A stretch of DNA of 64,000 bases from DAIDKA01 sp035487155 (lineage in GTDB: Bacteria; Pseudomonadota; Gammaproteobacteria; Steroidobacterales; Steroidobacteraceae), in the NCBI GenBank assembly GCA_035487155.1, contig DATHMK010000006.1, positions 83,870 through 147,869 of the forward strand, given 5' to 3'. A program made the position numbers and the translations under genes. The notes under the pieces are model-generated. The model had not been told where the DNA came from and did not search any database. It was given only the letters and a program-made list of their open reading frames with translations. Of the stretch, positions 8,687 through 17,880 are shown piece by piece (position 1 is the stretch's first letter; every line of letters begins with the position of its first letter).

Positions 8687-9384
8687 GGCTGCCCCTCGGC
8701 CGCCGCAACGCCGCGCGCTGCCCGCTGCCGCAGCTCCGTGATGAGCTGCTCGAGTTCCATATCGGCGACGGAGCTGCCGACCGCGTACAGGGTACGCAGC
8801 TGCTCGAGGCGCTGCCGCAGGGCCGGCGGATCCACTTGCGTTTCGGTGGCAGCCAGGCGCGAGGCGATCAGCTGCTGCTCGGCCCGCAAGCGCGCCAGCT
8901 CGCCCGCGCGCACACCGGCCAGGATGCGCTGCGCACTCTGGCGGTTCAGGTACACCATCAGCGCCGTGCCCCACCAGGTGCCGACGCCGAAGAAGGTCAG
9001 CACGAAACGCTGCGCGCCCGCCATCGGATCAGTCATCTGCAGCGCGGCATTCAGGCCGAGCTGCACCAGTGCGGTCGCCAGCGAAGCGCATAGCGTCACC
9101 AATACGAACGCGCGCCACACCCGCCAGCCGCGGCGTACCGCCTCGTCCCCCGCCAGCGCGGCCAGCATCACGCACAGCCCGCCCACGGCCTCCTGCACCA
9201 ATTGGAACAGCAGGTAGTCCTTGGGCCGCTGGCCCAAGGTTTCCAGCCACGGGATGATCGCGAACAGCAGCCCAAGCGACTGTGTCAGCACCACCGCCCG
9301 CCAGGTGACGGCGCGGCCCACCGCGGCGGCGAAGCCCAGCGCGCGCCGCGGCGGCGGCGGCCGCGGGTCACTGCTTGGCGTCAT
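8683..9384 (-). CDS. Membrane protein resembling a degenerate LytS-type kinase
   Basis: 233 residues with about four transmembrane helices (30-145), then a coiled region and a short kinase-like segment. The segment TQVDPPALRQRLEQLRTLY aligns by eye with the TQIEPHFLFNTL block of the neighbouring kinase, but Pro187 stands where the phosphoacceptor His should be, and the ATP-binding domain is absent. It can therefore not be a working kinase and may instead modulate the partner kinase. A GTG at 9396 is an alternative start; ATG 9384 has GGTG upstream. It sits between the kinase and regulator genes, overlapping the latter by 4 bp. Confidence 0.75.
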   Translation of the reverse strand: MTPSSDPRPPPPRRALGFAAAVGRAVTWRAVVLTQSLGLLFAIIPWLETLGQRPKDYLLFQLVQEAVGGLCVMLAALAGDEAVRRGWRVWRAFVLVTLCASLATALVQLGLNAALQMTDPMAGAQRFVLTFFGVGTWWGTALMVYLNRQSAQRILAGVRAGELARLRAEQQLIASRLAATETQVDPPALRQRLEQLRTLYAVGSSVADMELEQLITELRQRAARGVAAAEGQP

Positions 9385-9389
9385 GGCAT

Positions 9390-10469
9390 TCACCACAGCG
9401 GCAGCGACACACTGGCCACCACGCCGCGCGGTTCGGCGGGTCGCAGCGACAGCACCGCCTTCGTTCCGTACATCATCAGCAGGCGCTGACGGATGTTCGC
9501 CAAGCCGGTGCCGTGGCCGTGCCGTAACACCATGCCGCGGCCGGAGTCCGCCACTTTCAGCACCAGTGCATTGCGTTCGCGCACTGCGCTGACGTGAATG
9601 CGACCGCCCTCCACCGCCGGTCCCACGCCGTGCTTCACGGCGTTCTCCACCAGGGTCAGCAGCATCATGGCGGGGATGCGCTCCTGCTTGAGCTCATCGG
9701 GCGCGTCGACCTCGTATGCCAGCCGCGGTCCCATGCGCGCGCGGTAGATGGCCAGGTATGCCTCCACCAGCAGCAGCTCCTGCGCCAGCGGTGCCTCGCC
9801 CTCGTGCAGCCGTGGCGACGCGGCTTCGAAGTAGCGCAGCAGGTTGTCGAGCATCTCCAAGGTCGCGGCACGGTCGTTGCGCGCCAGCGCCCGCACCACC
9901 GACAGGGTGTTGAACAGGAAGTGTGGCTCGATCTGCGTCCGCAGCAGCCGCAGCTGCGCCCGCTGCAGCTCGGCCTGGAGGGTGGCGCGCTGGATCTGGG
10001 TGCGTGCCAGGGAATCCGCCGCCGCCCGCGAATCACTGTGGTAGAAGCACACGCCCACCACCATTCCGGCGCTGGCAAAGCCGTCGAGCATGAAGCCCAG
10101 CGAGTGCCAGTCCCAGCCGAAGCGCACCCCTCCCGCAACGCCCAGGCACCACCACCACAGCGGCACGCTGCAGCCGAGGATCCACACCGTGCGCCACGGG
10201 CCGGCGCGCGGGGCCAGATTCACCATGGGCGGGATCAGCACCAGGCCGGGCACGGTTTCCCAAAAGTCCTTCCATTGGATGGACAGGAACACGTGGATGA
10301 ATCCGCTCCAGTCCGCGGACAGCAGTTTGAGCAGTGCCACCCGCAGTCCGCCCCAGGAGTTGAGCACCGCCGTCAGAATCACGATGTAGCCGAAGCCGTT
10401 GAACAGACCGCGGATGCGGTCCCAGGGCAAGGGCCTGGGCCGCGCCAGCGTGGAGGCAATGGTGTTCAT
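9390..10469 (-). CDS. LytS/YehU-type sensor histidine kinase
   Basis: 359 residues. Four or more transmembrane segments fill about 24-145, a coiled coil follows, and the His_kinase domain carries phosphoacceptor His183 in TQIEPHFLFNTL. The HATPase region shows LTLVENAVKHGV (N box) and DSGRGM with GTGLANIRQRL (G boxes). It should phosphorylate the LytTR regulator encoded two genes later. ATG 10469 is preceded by AGGTC; a longer frame to 10529 is less likely. First gene of a three-gene minus-strand operon. Confidence 0.9.
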   Translation of the reverse strand: MNTIASTLARPRPLPWDRIRGLFNGFGYIVILTAVLNSWGGLRVALLKLLSADWSGFIHVFLSIQWKDFWETVPGLVLIPPMVNLAPRAGPWRTVWILGCSVPLWWWCLGVAGGVRFGWDWHSLGFMLDGFASAGMVVGVCFYHSDSRAAADSLARTQIQRATLQAELQRAQLRLLRTQIEPHFLFNTLSVVRALARNDRAATLEMLDNLLRYFEAASPRLHEGEAPLAQELLLVEAYLAIYRARMGPRLAYEVDAPDELKQERIPAMMLLTLVENAVKHGVGPAVEGGRIHVSAVRERNALVLKVADSGRGMVLRHGHGTGLANIRQRLLMMYGTKAVLSLRPAEPRGVVASVSLPLW

Positions 10470-10800
10470 GTTTGACCTATGGTGCCAGGCATGGGCATTC
10501 CGGTTCATGGCCGCAGCCTGGCGCTGCAATGCGATGACCTGATACTAGGTACACCGCAGCACCGAGTCATGCTGCACCCGCGTCCGAGTGCTCATGAATA
10601 CAGCGCTTCAGAGCCTCCCGCGGACGGATTCTGCGCCTTCGCTCCTGCAAACGGCGCCTTCGGGCAGCCGGACTCGACGCTCGTCGGAAAGTCGCGGCAT
10701 CGGGGTTTGACGGCGACGATGCTGCAGGCTGGCCCTGAGTTGCACGGGACACCGGCGCGGCACGGGCAGGAACCTGACATCAACTTATAGGGGAATGATT
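10470..10800. other. 331-bp divergent intergenic region
   Basis: The space lies between the kinase operon (minus) and an exported protein (plus). Open frames here lack coding character. Apart from the AGGGGA ribosome binding site at 10789-10794 for the plus-strand gene, I could not identify a convincing promoter or operator. Confidence 0.5.
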
Positions 10801-11502
10801 ATGCAACACTGGATCAAACCGCTGGCCGCGGCCATCGCCCTGGCAGGTAGTGCGCTCACCGCACAGCAGGCCCAGGCCGGCTGCAATGCGGCTCCGGGAC
10901 AGGGCTTTACGCCGGCGATCTACCAGCACGGGGAGGCGGGCGGACTGCTGAAGACCGATTTCAGGGAGGGCGGACCGTTCAACACCGCGCCCATCACTGG
11001 CTTGTATGAGTTCGAATGGTGGGCGCCGATCGGCCCCGGCGGCGCCAACATCCTCTTCGACTCGGGTTTCGTGACGCTTCACGATGACGGCACGGAACTT
11101 GGAAATTCCGGTGCGCGGGCGCCCGTGACCGGCAGCTTCTGCACCGGCACCTGGACGCAAACCGGACCCAACACCTACGAGGTCAACCACTGGGGACTGT
11201 CCTGGGTGACGGACGGTCCGCCGACGGGATTCGCCGCGCTCAACGGCAAGCCCGACAACCCGGACAGTGCGTTCGTGTTCGCAGGACCGGCCAACATTCT
11301 GGAAAAACTGGTGCTGGCCCGGGACGGCAACAGCTTCAGCGGGACATTCACGCTCACGCAGTACCTGGCCAACCCGAATGGACCCGCCTTTGATACGTCC
11401 GCGGGTCCGGCGGGGCCGCCCATCGTCGGCACCATCAAGGCCTGCCGCGTGGTGGCGGGCAAGGGGCAGCCATACTGCCCGTACTGGACGGTGACGCAGT
11501 AA
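10801..11502 (+). CDS. Exported hypothetical protein
   Basis: 233 residues, signal peptide cleaved probably after QQAQA, mature part starting GCNAAPGQGF. The mature protein is rich in Gly, Pro and aromatic residues and contains four Cys that may form disulfides. I do not recognise the family. The start at 10801 is chosen over 10795 because AGGGGA lies 6 nt upstream. It converges with the next exported protein across 68 bp. Confidence 0.7.
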   Translation: MQHWIKPLAAAIALAGSALTAQQAQAGCNAAPGQGFTPAIYQHGEAGGLLKTDFREGGPFNTAPITGLYEFEWWAPIGPGGANILFDSGFVTLHDDGTELGNSGARAPVTGSFCTGTWTQTGPNTYEVNHWGLSWVTDGPPTGFAALNGKPDNPDSAFVFAGPANILEKLVLARDGNSFSGTFTLTQYLANPNGPAFDTSAGPAGPPIVGTIKACRVVAGKGQPYCPYWTVTQ

Positions 11503-11570
11503 CCCCCCGGCGCGGCCGCATGCTTGCCCAAAGGGCCCATGCGGTTGCGCCGTTTTCAGGGGAGTTCGGC

Positions 11571-12236
11571 TCAATGGGAGTGGGCCAGGCTTGGCGCGGC
11601 AACCACGATGATGTACGCCGTCCGAGCGCCGCCGGAGTAGCCACTATAAACGGAGGGCAGGCTGAACCGGCCGTTCCGACCCGCAGGGGGCATTCCGATA
11701 TCGGTGTTGTTCAATCCGGGGGCATAAACCATATAGTGCGGCACGAAACTCGTTTTCGTGATCTGCCGGCTCTTCGGATCGAACAGAACTTCCGCGCGCA
11801 GCATGTAGGCAATGCCCGCCTTGCGCGGGCTCGAATACCTGCCCGTATCGAAGCCGGCATCAATGTCACGCTTGATATCCTGCGCAGAGACCGAGCGGGC
11901 AAGCAGCTCACCGACGCGCAGCACCACGGGAACGATGGTGCGACTGCCTTCGGCGTCCCAGCATGTCGGCTTCAAATCATTGTCACCGTTCTGATTGCCA
12001 TCCCGATTGACAAGGCAGGTGAAGCCATTGGTACCCGTTCGAACCCGCCGATATCCGGCCTTTCCAAAGACGTATACGGTCGCGTCGGCGCGCACGTGCT
12101 GCGGACCTGCCTCCAGCGCCATTTGAATCTCGTCGGCTTCCGGCAATAGGATGGTCTGCGGCACCTCAGCGCAGGTGGCCGATGTAGACACCACGCTTAT
12201 CGCAAACAAAGCGATAACCCTCTTTGTCATCTTCAT
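11571..12236 (-). CDS. Exported hypothetical protein
   Basis: 221 residues with a signal peptide (IALFAISVVSTSATCA) and a mature alpha/beta domain containing the Cys pair TCLV and TCWD. The arrangement VYVFGKAGYRRVRTGTNGFTC is shared with uncharacterised exported proteins from Acidobacteria and Proteobacteria, as far as I can judge by eye. No catalytic motif is seen. It is divergent from the MFS gene with 227 bp between them. Confidence 0.65.
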   Translation of the reverse strand: MKMTKRVIALFAISVVSTSATCAEVPQTILLPEADEIQMALEAGPQHVRADATVYVFGKAGYRRVRTGTNGFTCLVNRDGNQNGDNDLKPTCWDAEGSRTIVPVVLRVGELLARSVSAQDIKRDIDAGFDTGRYSSPRKAGIAYMLRAEVLFDPKSRQITKTSFVPHYMVYAPGLNNTDIGMPPAGRNGRFSLPSVYSGYSGGARTAYIIVVAAPSLAHSH

Positions 12237-12463
12237 GCGTTCTCACTCCCCGGGCACGCAAGTCCGTCCTTCGAAGCCGCTGCACCATAGTGTACTCATG
12301 AACCGTTGATCTGCTGATCCACCGTTGGTGCGCATACCGCAGTGCGCCATGTGCATCGGCGCTTCGATATTCCATTCACCAGGCGATTTCCGTCCTATCA
12401 TGGCGGCGTGCGCCCAGTGGGGCCGCACCCGCTCCGGAATAACGAGAACAAGGGGTATGGAAC

Positions 12464-13819
12464 ATGGGGACCGAATGCCTGACCCCCGATCTCCCAAAGC
12501 CCTCTGTCAGTCGGGAGATCATCGCCCGCCGAGCGGTGCGCGCGGCCTACATTGGGTTCTTTGTGGACATGTTCGAGGTCTATCTGCCCGTCGCCGTTTT
12601 GGCTCCCGCGCTCGTCTACTTCATACCGGCGGGCCTCAGTGCCGCCACCACCGCAACGATTTTTTCAGTGGTGTTTGCCATTTCACTGATGGGACGGCCA
12701 ATAGGCTCGGTCATCTTCGGCCACTTTGGCGACCGGCTGGGCAGACGCCGCATGACACTGATATCGATCGGTGGCTTCGCGGTTGCGACATTTCTGGTCG
12801 CGGCACTTCCCGGGTACAGGGCGTGGGGCGGCGCATCCATTGCGGCCCTACTGACCTTGCGCCTGGCCAATGGGATATTCATCGGCGGGGAATATACGGC
12901 GGCCAATCCTTTGGCCATGGAATATTCCCCGAAGGAAAAGCGCGGTCTCAATGCCGCATTGATTCACGTGGGCTATCCGGCCGCCCTGGTCAGTGTGTCC
13001 TTGCTGACCGCCTTGTTACTGAAGGTGGCGCCGGGTGGTGATGCCGGTTCCGCGTATGCGGTCTGGGGCTGGCGCATCCCCTTCGTGGTGGGAGCACTGC
13101 TCGCCGGGGCTCTTTGCCTTTACTACTATTTTCTGGTTCCGGAATCTGATGTCTGGCGGTCCTCAAAGAAGAGCAAGGCGCCCCTGAAGGAGATCTTTGC
13201 GGGCGACGACTTGCGACGACTTGGACAGCTCATCGTAGTGGTGAGTGGGGCGTGGCTTACCCTGGATGCAACGGTTGCGGCACTGCCGGGCGTCATCAAC
13301 ACGGTGCTTGGCGTGAAGTCCACCGATGTCAACACGGGCATCCTGATTGGCGCGGCAATTTCGATGCCGCTGCTGCCGTTGGCGGGCATTCTGGGCCAGA
13401 AGTTTGGGCGCCGACCCGTGATCGCTGTCCTCGGGGTGTTGAATCTGTTCCCGGCCGCCCTGTATTACTTCCTCGTCGCCGGCGCCTATCACGACTCGCC
13501 TGTGCTCATTGGATTGGTCGCACTCATCCTGGTGCTGACGATCCCGGTGTGGGCGGTCATCACTCCCTACCTGGCGGAGAGCTTTCGAACTGAAATCCGC
13601 TCCTGCGGTTACGGCATCAGCTACAGCGCGGCGACCATCCTGCCGGGACTGTATTCCCTGTACATGCTCGGCCTGGCCACGCTCATGCCCTATGAGTTCA
13701 CGCCGATCGTGTTGCTGGTTCTGGGGGGATTGATGCTCAGCTTCGGTGCGCTCGCCGGACCGGAAACGAAGAACGTGGACTTCACCCGCGAGCTGATCGC
13801 CGCCGAGCCAGTTTCGTGA
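12464..13819 (+). CDS. MFS transporter, metabolite:H+ symporter type
   Basis: 451-residue inner-membrane transporter with about 12 helices. The loop 2-3 motif GHFGDRLGRRRM and the GGEYTAANPLAMEY block in helix 4-5 are characteristic of the MHS branch (ShiA/ProP-like), proton-driven carriers of organic acids or osmolytes. AAGGGG lies 9 nt upstream of the ATG. No enzyme gene sits beside it, so the substrate is not inferable. It is followed by the regulatory region of the first permease pair. Confidence 0.88.
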   Translation: MGTECLTPDLPKPSVSREIIARRAVRAAYIGFFVDMFEVYLPVAVLAPALVYFIPAGLSAATTATIFSVVFAISLMGRPIGSVIFGHFGDRLGRRRMTLISIGGFAVATFLVAALPGYRAWGGASIAALLTLRLANGIFIGGEYTAANPLAMEYSPKEKRGLNAALIHVGYPAALVSVSLLTALLLKVAPGGDAGSAYAVWGWRIPFVVGALLAGALCLYYYFLVPESDVWRSSKKSKAPLKEIFAGDDLRRLGQLIVVVSGAWLTLDATVAALPGVINTVLGVKSTDVNTGILIGAAISMPLLPLAGILGQKFGRRPVIAVLGVLNLFPAALYYFLVAGAYHDSPVLIGLVALILVLTIPVWAVITPYLAESFRTEIRSCGYGISYSAATILPGLYSLYMLGLATLMPYEFTPIVLLVLGGLMLSFGALAGPETKNVDFTRELIAAEPVS

Positions 13820-13845
13820 CGGTGCGCCGCCAATGCATTGGAGAA

Positions 13846-13907
13846 TCGGACACGCGGCCATTGTCCGCTGTCCGCCACTGTCCGCTGTCCGTCCGCAGCT
13901 GCGGACA
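13846..13907 (+). promoter_or_regulatory. Clustered TGTCCGC boxes, putative activator binding region
   Basis: TGTCCGC occurs at 13862-13868, 13869-13875 and 13879-13885, TGTCCGT at 13886-13892, inverted half-sites at 13846-13852 and 13901-13907, and a perfect 16-bp palindrome GTCCGCAGCTGCGGAC at 13891-13906. The cluster lies 70-130 bp upstream of a sigma-54-like promoter, the normal place for an enhancer-binding protein. The same box recurs upstream of the paralogous permease pair near 19.38 kb. Confidence 0.7.
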
Positions 13908-13979
13908 CTGATGCACGTCACAGGCTGGAGCGACTCCAGCGTCCATTGCCGTTCAATGGCTTATGCCGCACCGCTGCAA

Positions 13980-13995
13980 TGGTACAGTCCTTGCT
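13980..13995 (+). promoter_or_regulatory. Putative sigma-54 promoter, first permease pair
   Basis: TGGTACAGTCCTTGCT matches the -24/-12 consensus (TGGCACR-N4-TTGCW) at all but two positions, with invariant GG and GC correctly spaced. The start codon at 14042 lies 47 bp downstream. Confidence 0.7.
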
Positions 13996-14041
13996 GGACT
14001 CAATCGACGCCTAAGTTCCTTGGCGGCACACCGGTGTGGGT

Positions 14042-15370
14042 ATGTGGGGTTACTACGTCGCATTAGCGATCCGCAACAGCTCGCGAAGCAAGGCTTTGAC
14101 AACGCTGGTGATCGTCCTCATGTCATTCGGCGTCGCGGCCTGCATGGTCTGTTACGCCGTATTCAGGGTTGCCACTGAAGATCCCATCCCCGCCAGATCG
14201 GCCACGCTGTACGTTCCCCAGCTGGACAATTTCGGCCCCGCCAAGAATACCAACGGCGAACCGCCCGACTTGTTGAGCTATCTGGATGCCACGGCGCTTT
14301 GGCAGGCCCAGGCAGCGCCACACCAGACCCTGGTCTATCCCGCCAGATGGGGTGTGGAATCGAATAATCCCCTGGTACCGCCGATGTCGTTGGCCGGTGA
14401 TGCCGTCACTGCGGACTTCTTCGCAATGTTCGATGTTCCGTTTCACTTTGGCGCCGCGTGGTCGGCCGCAGACGACCGGCAGCACGCCACGGTAGCCGTC
14501 ATCAGCCCGGCGCTGAATCAGAGGCTGTTCGGGGGACGAAACAGCGTCGGAAGAACGATTCATGTGGATGGGCTTGCGTTGCGAATCACGGGCGTGCTGG
14601 ACGCATGGAACCCCAAGCCGCGCTTCTTCGATGTGGCGGGCAGCGGTCCGCACTCCGCATTCGATGATGCCGGACAGATCTATGTGCCGTTTACCGTCGC
14701 GGTCGATCTTAAGAAGGTGAGCGCGACCTGGTATTGCAGCGCGAACGGGATCAATCCGGATGTCGCCAGCTGGAACAGCTTCCTGCACAGCGAGTGCGTG
14801 TGGATCAGCGTCTGGGTCGAGCTTCCGACCACCGCGGACGCACGGCGGTACGCGGACTTTCTGCGCAACTACGCCAACGAACAACAACGCGCCGGTCGCT
14901 TCGCGTGGAATGCCAACATTCGCCTGCGCAAGCTGTTGGACTGGCTGGCCTTTGAACGTGTCGTACCCCAGTCATCGACCCTCTCCATGGCGGTTTCCGG
15001 CAGCTTTCTGCTGATCGCGCTGGTCAACGTCATCGGATTGATGCTGGCACGCTTCATGCGACGTGCGGCCGAGATTGGCGTTCGCCGTGCCCTGGGCGCT
15101 TCCCGACGGGCCGTTTACCGGCAGTTCATGACCGAGGCGGCTACCATTGGGCTGGCCGGCGGCCTGCTCGCAATCGCGCTGACGTTGCTGGGTCTATGGA
15201 GCGTCGGATGGCTTTTCGAACCCGGCATTGCACGCCTGGTGCACGTGGACGCATCACTCGTGACGGGGACAGTGGTGCTGGCCATTGTCACTACGTTGGC
15301 CTCGTCGCTTTATCCGACCTGGCGGGCGGCACGAGTACAGCCCGCCTTGCAGATCAAGATTGACGGGTGA
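14042..15370 (+). CDS. ABC transporter permease, MacB/FtsX type (copy A1)
   Basis: 442 residues: one N-terminal transmembrane helix, a large periplasmic core (about 45-300) and a C-terminal FtsX-type three-helix domain with LMLARFMRRAAEIGVRRALGASR and PTWRAARVQPALQIK. Such permeases pair with a LolD/MacB-type ATPase for export or lipoprotein handling. The ATG at 14042 is preferred to the GTG at 14036. It is paralogous to the minus-strand gene at 17881-19218 (shared DPIP-S-LyVPQ-D-wGP and SECVW patterns) and overlaps nothing; copy A2 begins 10 bp later. No ATPase or HlyD-type gene lies nearby. Confidence 0.88.
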   Translation: MWGYYVALAIRNSSRSKALTTLVIVLMSFGVAACMVCYAVFRVATEDPIPARSATLYVPQLDNFGPAKNTNGEPPDLLSYLDATALWQAQAAPHQTLVYPARWGVESNNPLVPPMSLAGDAVTADFFAMFDVPFHFGAAWSAADDRQHATVAVISPALNQRLFGGRNSVGRTIHVDGLALRITGVLDAWNPKPRFFDVAGSGPHSAFDDAGQIYVPFTVAVDLKKVSATWYCSANGINPDVASWNSFLHSECVWISVWVELPTTADARRYADFLRNYANEQQRAGRFAWNANIRLRKLLDWLAFERVVPQSSTLSMAVSGSFLLIALVNVIGLMLARFMRRAAEIGVRRALGASRRAVYRQFMTEAATIGLAGGLLAIALTLLGLWSVGWLFEPGIARLVHVDASLVTGTVVLAIVTTLASSLYPTWRAARVQPALQIKIDG

Positions 15371-15380
15371 GATCCGAGCA

Positions 15381-16640
15381 ATGAGGCCGCCCAAGATCAT
15401 ATTGCAGATAGCCCCGATATTCGCCGCACTTGGCCAGCACCGGATCGCAACGGTCCTGATCGTCCTGCAGGTTGCTCTGACGCTTGCAGTCGCCGGCAAT
15501 GCGCTGTTCGTCGTCGTCACGCGCGTGGTGCATTTGTCCCGGCCAACCGGCACCGATGAATCGCATTTGTTCGTCATCCGGAACAACTGGAAGAACGGTC
15601 AGGATCCGGCGCAGATTGATGCGCAGATCCGCGCCGATCTCGCCGCGCTGCGCAAGGTGCCCAACGTGCGCGATGCCTTTTCCAGCGAGGCTTTTCCGTT
15701 GGAAGCCGGCTATGGGTTGCTGACGGGTCTGAAACTCAAGGCAGATCCTATCGCTCGCCCTAGACTCGCCGTCATCTATTTTGCCGATGAACATGCCATC
15801 GACACGCTGGGCGTGTCATTGATCGCGGGGCGCAACTTCCGGGCCGACGAAATCACCACCATCGGTCGCTATGCCAAGGTCAGCGCTCCGGTAATCATCA
15901 TCACCAACAGCCTGGCCCGCAAGTTGTTTGCCGATGGCTCAGCGCTGGGTAAGACGGTTTATCTGCCTGGCGGCCCTGCTCTCATCGTCGGCATCCTGAA
16001 AAGCCTGCAGGGACCCTACGCAGGAAGCGGAGCCACCACGCGACCCTTTGATGAGGACAATATCCTGTTTCCCGCGCGCTCATCTGATCCTGATGGGGTC
16101 ATATACCTGGTCCGCACAACCTCGAGCGACGCAGCGCCGATAATCAGCGCGGCACTCAAAGCGCTGTCAACGGAAGGCAGTGCACGTCTCATTGATCCGG
16201 CGGATGGTGTGCTGACCTTGACTCAGGCGCGCCACAAGGGCTATGCGACTGATCGAAGCGTGGCGCTCATGCTGAGCATGGTCTCCGGATTGCTGTTATT
16301 GGCCACCGCAGGCGGCATCGTGGGTCTTAGCAGCTTCTGGGTCAGTCAGCGGCGCCGACAGATAGGCATCCGCCGCGCACTTGGCGCAACCGCTGGCGAC
16401 ATTCTCAGCTATTTCCACGTGGAGAATTTCCTGATTGTCACCGGTGGCATCGCCCTTGGCTCAATACTCGCCATTGTGACGAATCTGGGGCTTATGAAGT
16501 TCTATGCCGTGGGCCGCCTTCCGGTAACCGCGTTGGCCATCGGCGCAGTGCTTCTCTGGCTATTGGGCCAGATTGCGGCGTACGGACCGGCACGATCGGC
16601 GGCGAGGTTGCCGCCGGTCGCCGCGATACGCGCGGCATGA
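15381..16640 (+). CDS. ABC transporter permease, MacB/FtsX type (copy A2)
   Basis: 419 residues with the same architecture as its neighbour: helix 1 (IATVLIVLQVALTLAV), periplasmic core opening with RPTGTDESHLFVI, and a C-terminal FtsX domain (SQRRRQIGIRRALGATAGDIL). The true start is ATG 15381; the frame back to 15285 overlaps copy A1. It is the counterpart of the minus-strand gene at 16656-17864, whose core begins RPTGVDEANIFII. The two stop codons are only 15 bp apart, so the two operons converge directly. Confidence 0.88.
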   Translation: MRPPKIILQIAPIFAALGQHRIATVLIVLQVALTLAVAGNALFVVVTRVVHLSRPTGTDESHLFVIRNNWKNGQDPAQIDAQIRADLAALRKVPNVRDAFSSEAFPLEAGYGLLTGLKLKADPIARPRLAVIYFADEHAIDTLGVSLIAGRNFRADEITTIGRYAKVSAPVIIITNSLARKLFADGSALGKTVYLPGGPALIVGILKSLQGPYAGSGATTRPFDEDNILFPARSSDPDGVIYLVRTTSSDAAPIISAALKALSTEGSARLIDPADGVLTLTQARHKGYATDRSVALMLSMVSGLLLLATAGGIVGLSSFWVSQRRRQIGIRRALGATAGDILSYFHVENFLIVTGGIALGSILAIVTNLGLMKFYAVGRLPVTALAIGAVLLWLLGQIAAYGPARSAARLPPVAAIRAA

Positions 16641-16655
16641 ACCGGTTCGAGGCCC

Positions 16656-17864
16656 CTACAGCGCCCGAATGGCGTCCGTAGGGGAAATGGACGCGGCCCG
16701 CATGGCCGGAACGAAAACGGACGCCTGACTGATCGCGATCACGATGACGGCTCCAAGGCAGATGTAAGGGACGCTCATCCGACCCATCTGCAGATGCGAG
16801 GACAGCCACAGGTCCGCACTCAGGCCCAACAAAACGCCGAGGAGACCACCGCTGCCGGCAATCAGCAGATTCTCGGTATGGAAGTAACGGAGAATATCGA
16901 TCCGCCGTGCGCCCAGGGCCCTGCGCATGCCGATGTAGCGGCGGCGCTGGCCGACCCAGTGCAGGGTAAGTCCTACGATGCCGAAGATGGTGACGGCCAT
17001 CAGGACCGCGCACAGGACTGCCAGCAGTACGCCCGTGGATCTGGGCTCAAAGTAGGCAAGGTCACGGGCCTGGGCAAAGGTCCCACTCACAACCACCCGC
17101 TGTCGGCTCAATTTGAACAGCCGCTCCTCCACGGCGGACATGGTGCCGCCGAGCTGTCCCGGTCGGGCGCGCACCACATACGTCATCGGATTGTTGATGT
17201 AGTGATAGGGAAGAAAGGCGGAATATTCGGCGCGAGCCTCGGTCCAGGCCGCCCAGGGGGCCTGGGTCCGCTCGACGATGCCCACGATGCGCGAGGCTGC
17301 TGCAGGGTTCAAGTAGACCAGCTGCCCGAGCGCGTTCCCGGACGGGTACAACTTGCGGGCGAGAGCGGCCGTGACGATCAAGCTGGCGGGCGACTCATTG
17401 TCGTACCGGCGCAGCTCGCGGATCTCGGAGGCCGTGAACCAGCGCCCGGCGGTGAGCCTCAAGCCATAGGTGGCGAGCCCGTGCTCGTCCACGAGGTATA
17501 TTGCCGTCGGCGCCGTCGCGACTTTCTGATCGGCCTTGAGAAACAGACCCGCGGACAATCCGCCGCCATGCAGCGGATAGCTGTTGGTCCCCTGGGCTTC
17601 CACGATGCCTGGCACCGAGCGGATGGCCGCGAGATCCGCCTGGATGCGGGGCCCAAGGTCCGCAGCCTTACCCACCCATTGATTGCCAATGATGAAGATG
17701 TTGGCTTCGTCCACCCCGGTCGGCCGGCGCATGTGCGCGAGGTTGTCCTGGATGATGAACAGGCAATTGGACATGACCGCAAGCGTGATGGCGATCTGCA
17801 GCACGATGAGCAGGGCGCCGACCTTGTTGTGCCGGAGGGACTTCAGGACCGGGAGAATGTCCAT
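16656..17864 (-). CDS. ABC transporter permease, MacB/FtsX type (copy B2)
   Basis: 402 residues. N-terminal helix with ALLIVLQIAITLAV, a periplasmic MacB-like core, and C-terminal FtsX domain with GQRRRYIGMRRALGARRIDILRYFHTENLL. It is clearly paralogous to 15381-16640. It is the second gene of the minus-strand pair, 16 bp after copy B1. The ATPase partner is missing from the window, as for the first pair. Confidence 0.88.
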   Translation of the reverse strand: MDILPVLKSLRHNKVGALLIVLQIAITLAVMSNCLFIIQDNLAHMRRPTGVDEANIFIIGNQWVGKAADLGPRIQADLAAIRSVPGIVEAQGTNSYPLHGGGLSAGLFLKADQKVATAPTAIYLVDEHGLATYGLRLTAGRWFTASEIRELRRYDNESPASLIVTAALARKLYPSGNALGQLVYLNPAAASRIVGIVERTQAPWAAWTEARAEYSAFLPYHYINNPMTYVVRARPGQLGGTMSAVEERLFKLSRQRVVVSGTFAQARDLAYFEPRSTGVLLAVLCAVLMAVTIFGIVGLTLHWVGQRRRYIGMRRALGARRIDILRYFHTENLLIAGSGGLLGVLLGLSADLWLSSHLQMGRMSVPYICLGAVIVIAISQASVFVPAMRAASISPTDAIRAL

Positions 17865-17880
17865 GGAGGCTACTCTGCCT

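Noticed and set aside
10479..10790. ORF in the 10470-10800 gap
   Set aside because: Overlaps the exported-protein leader region and shows no domain or coding bias.
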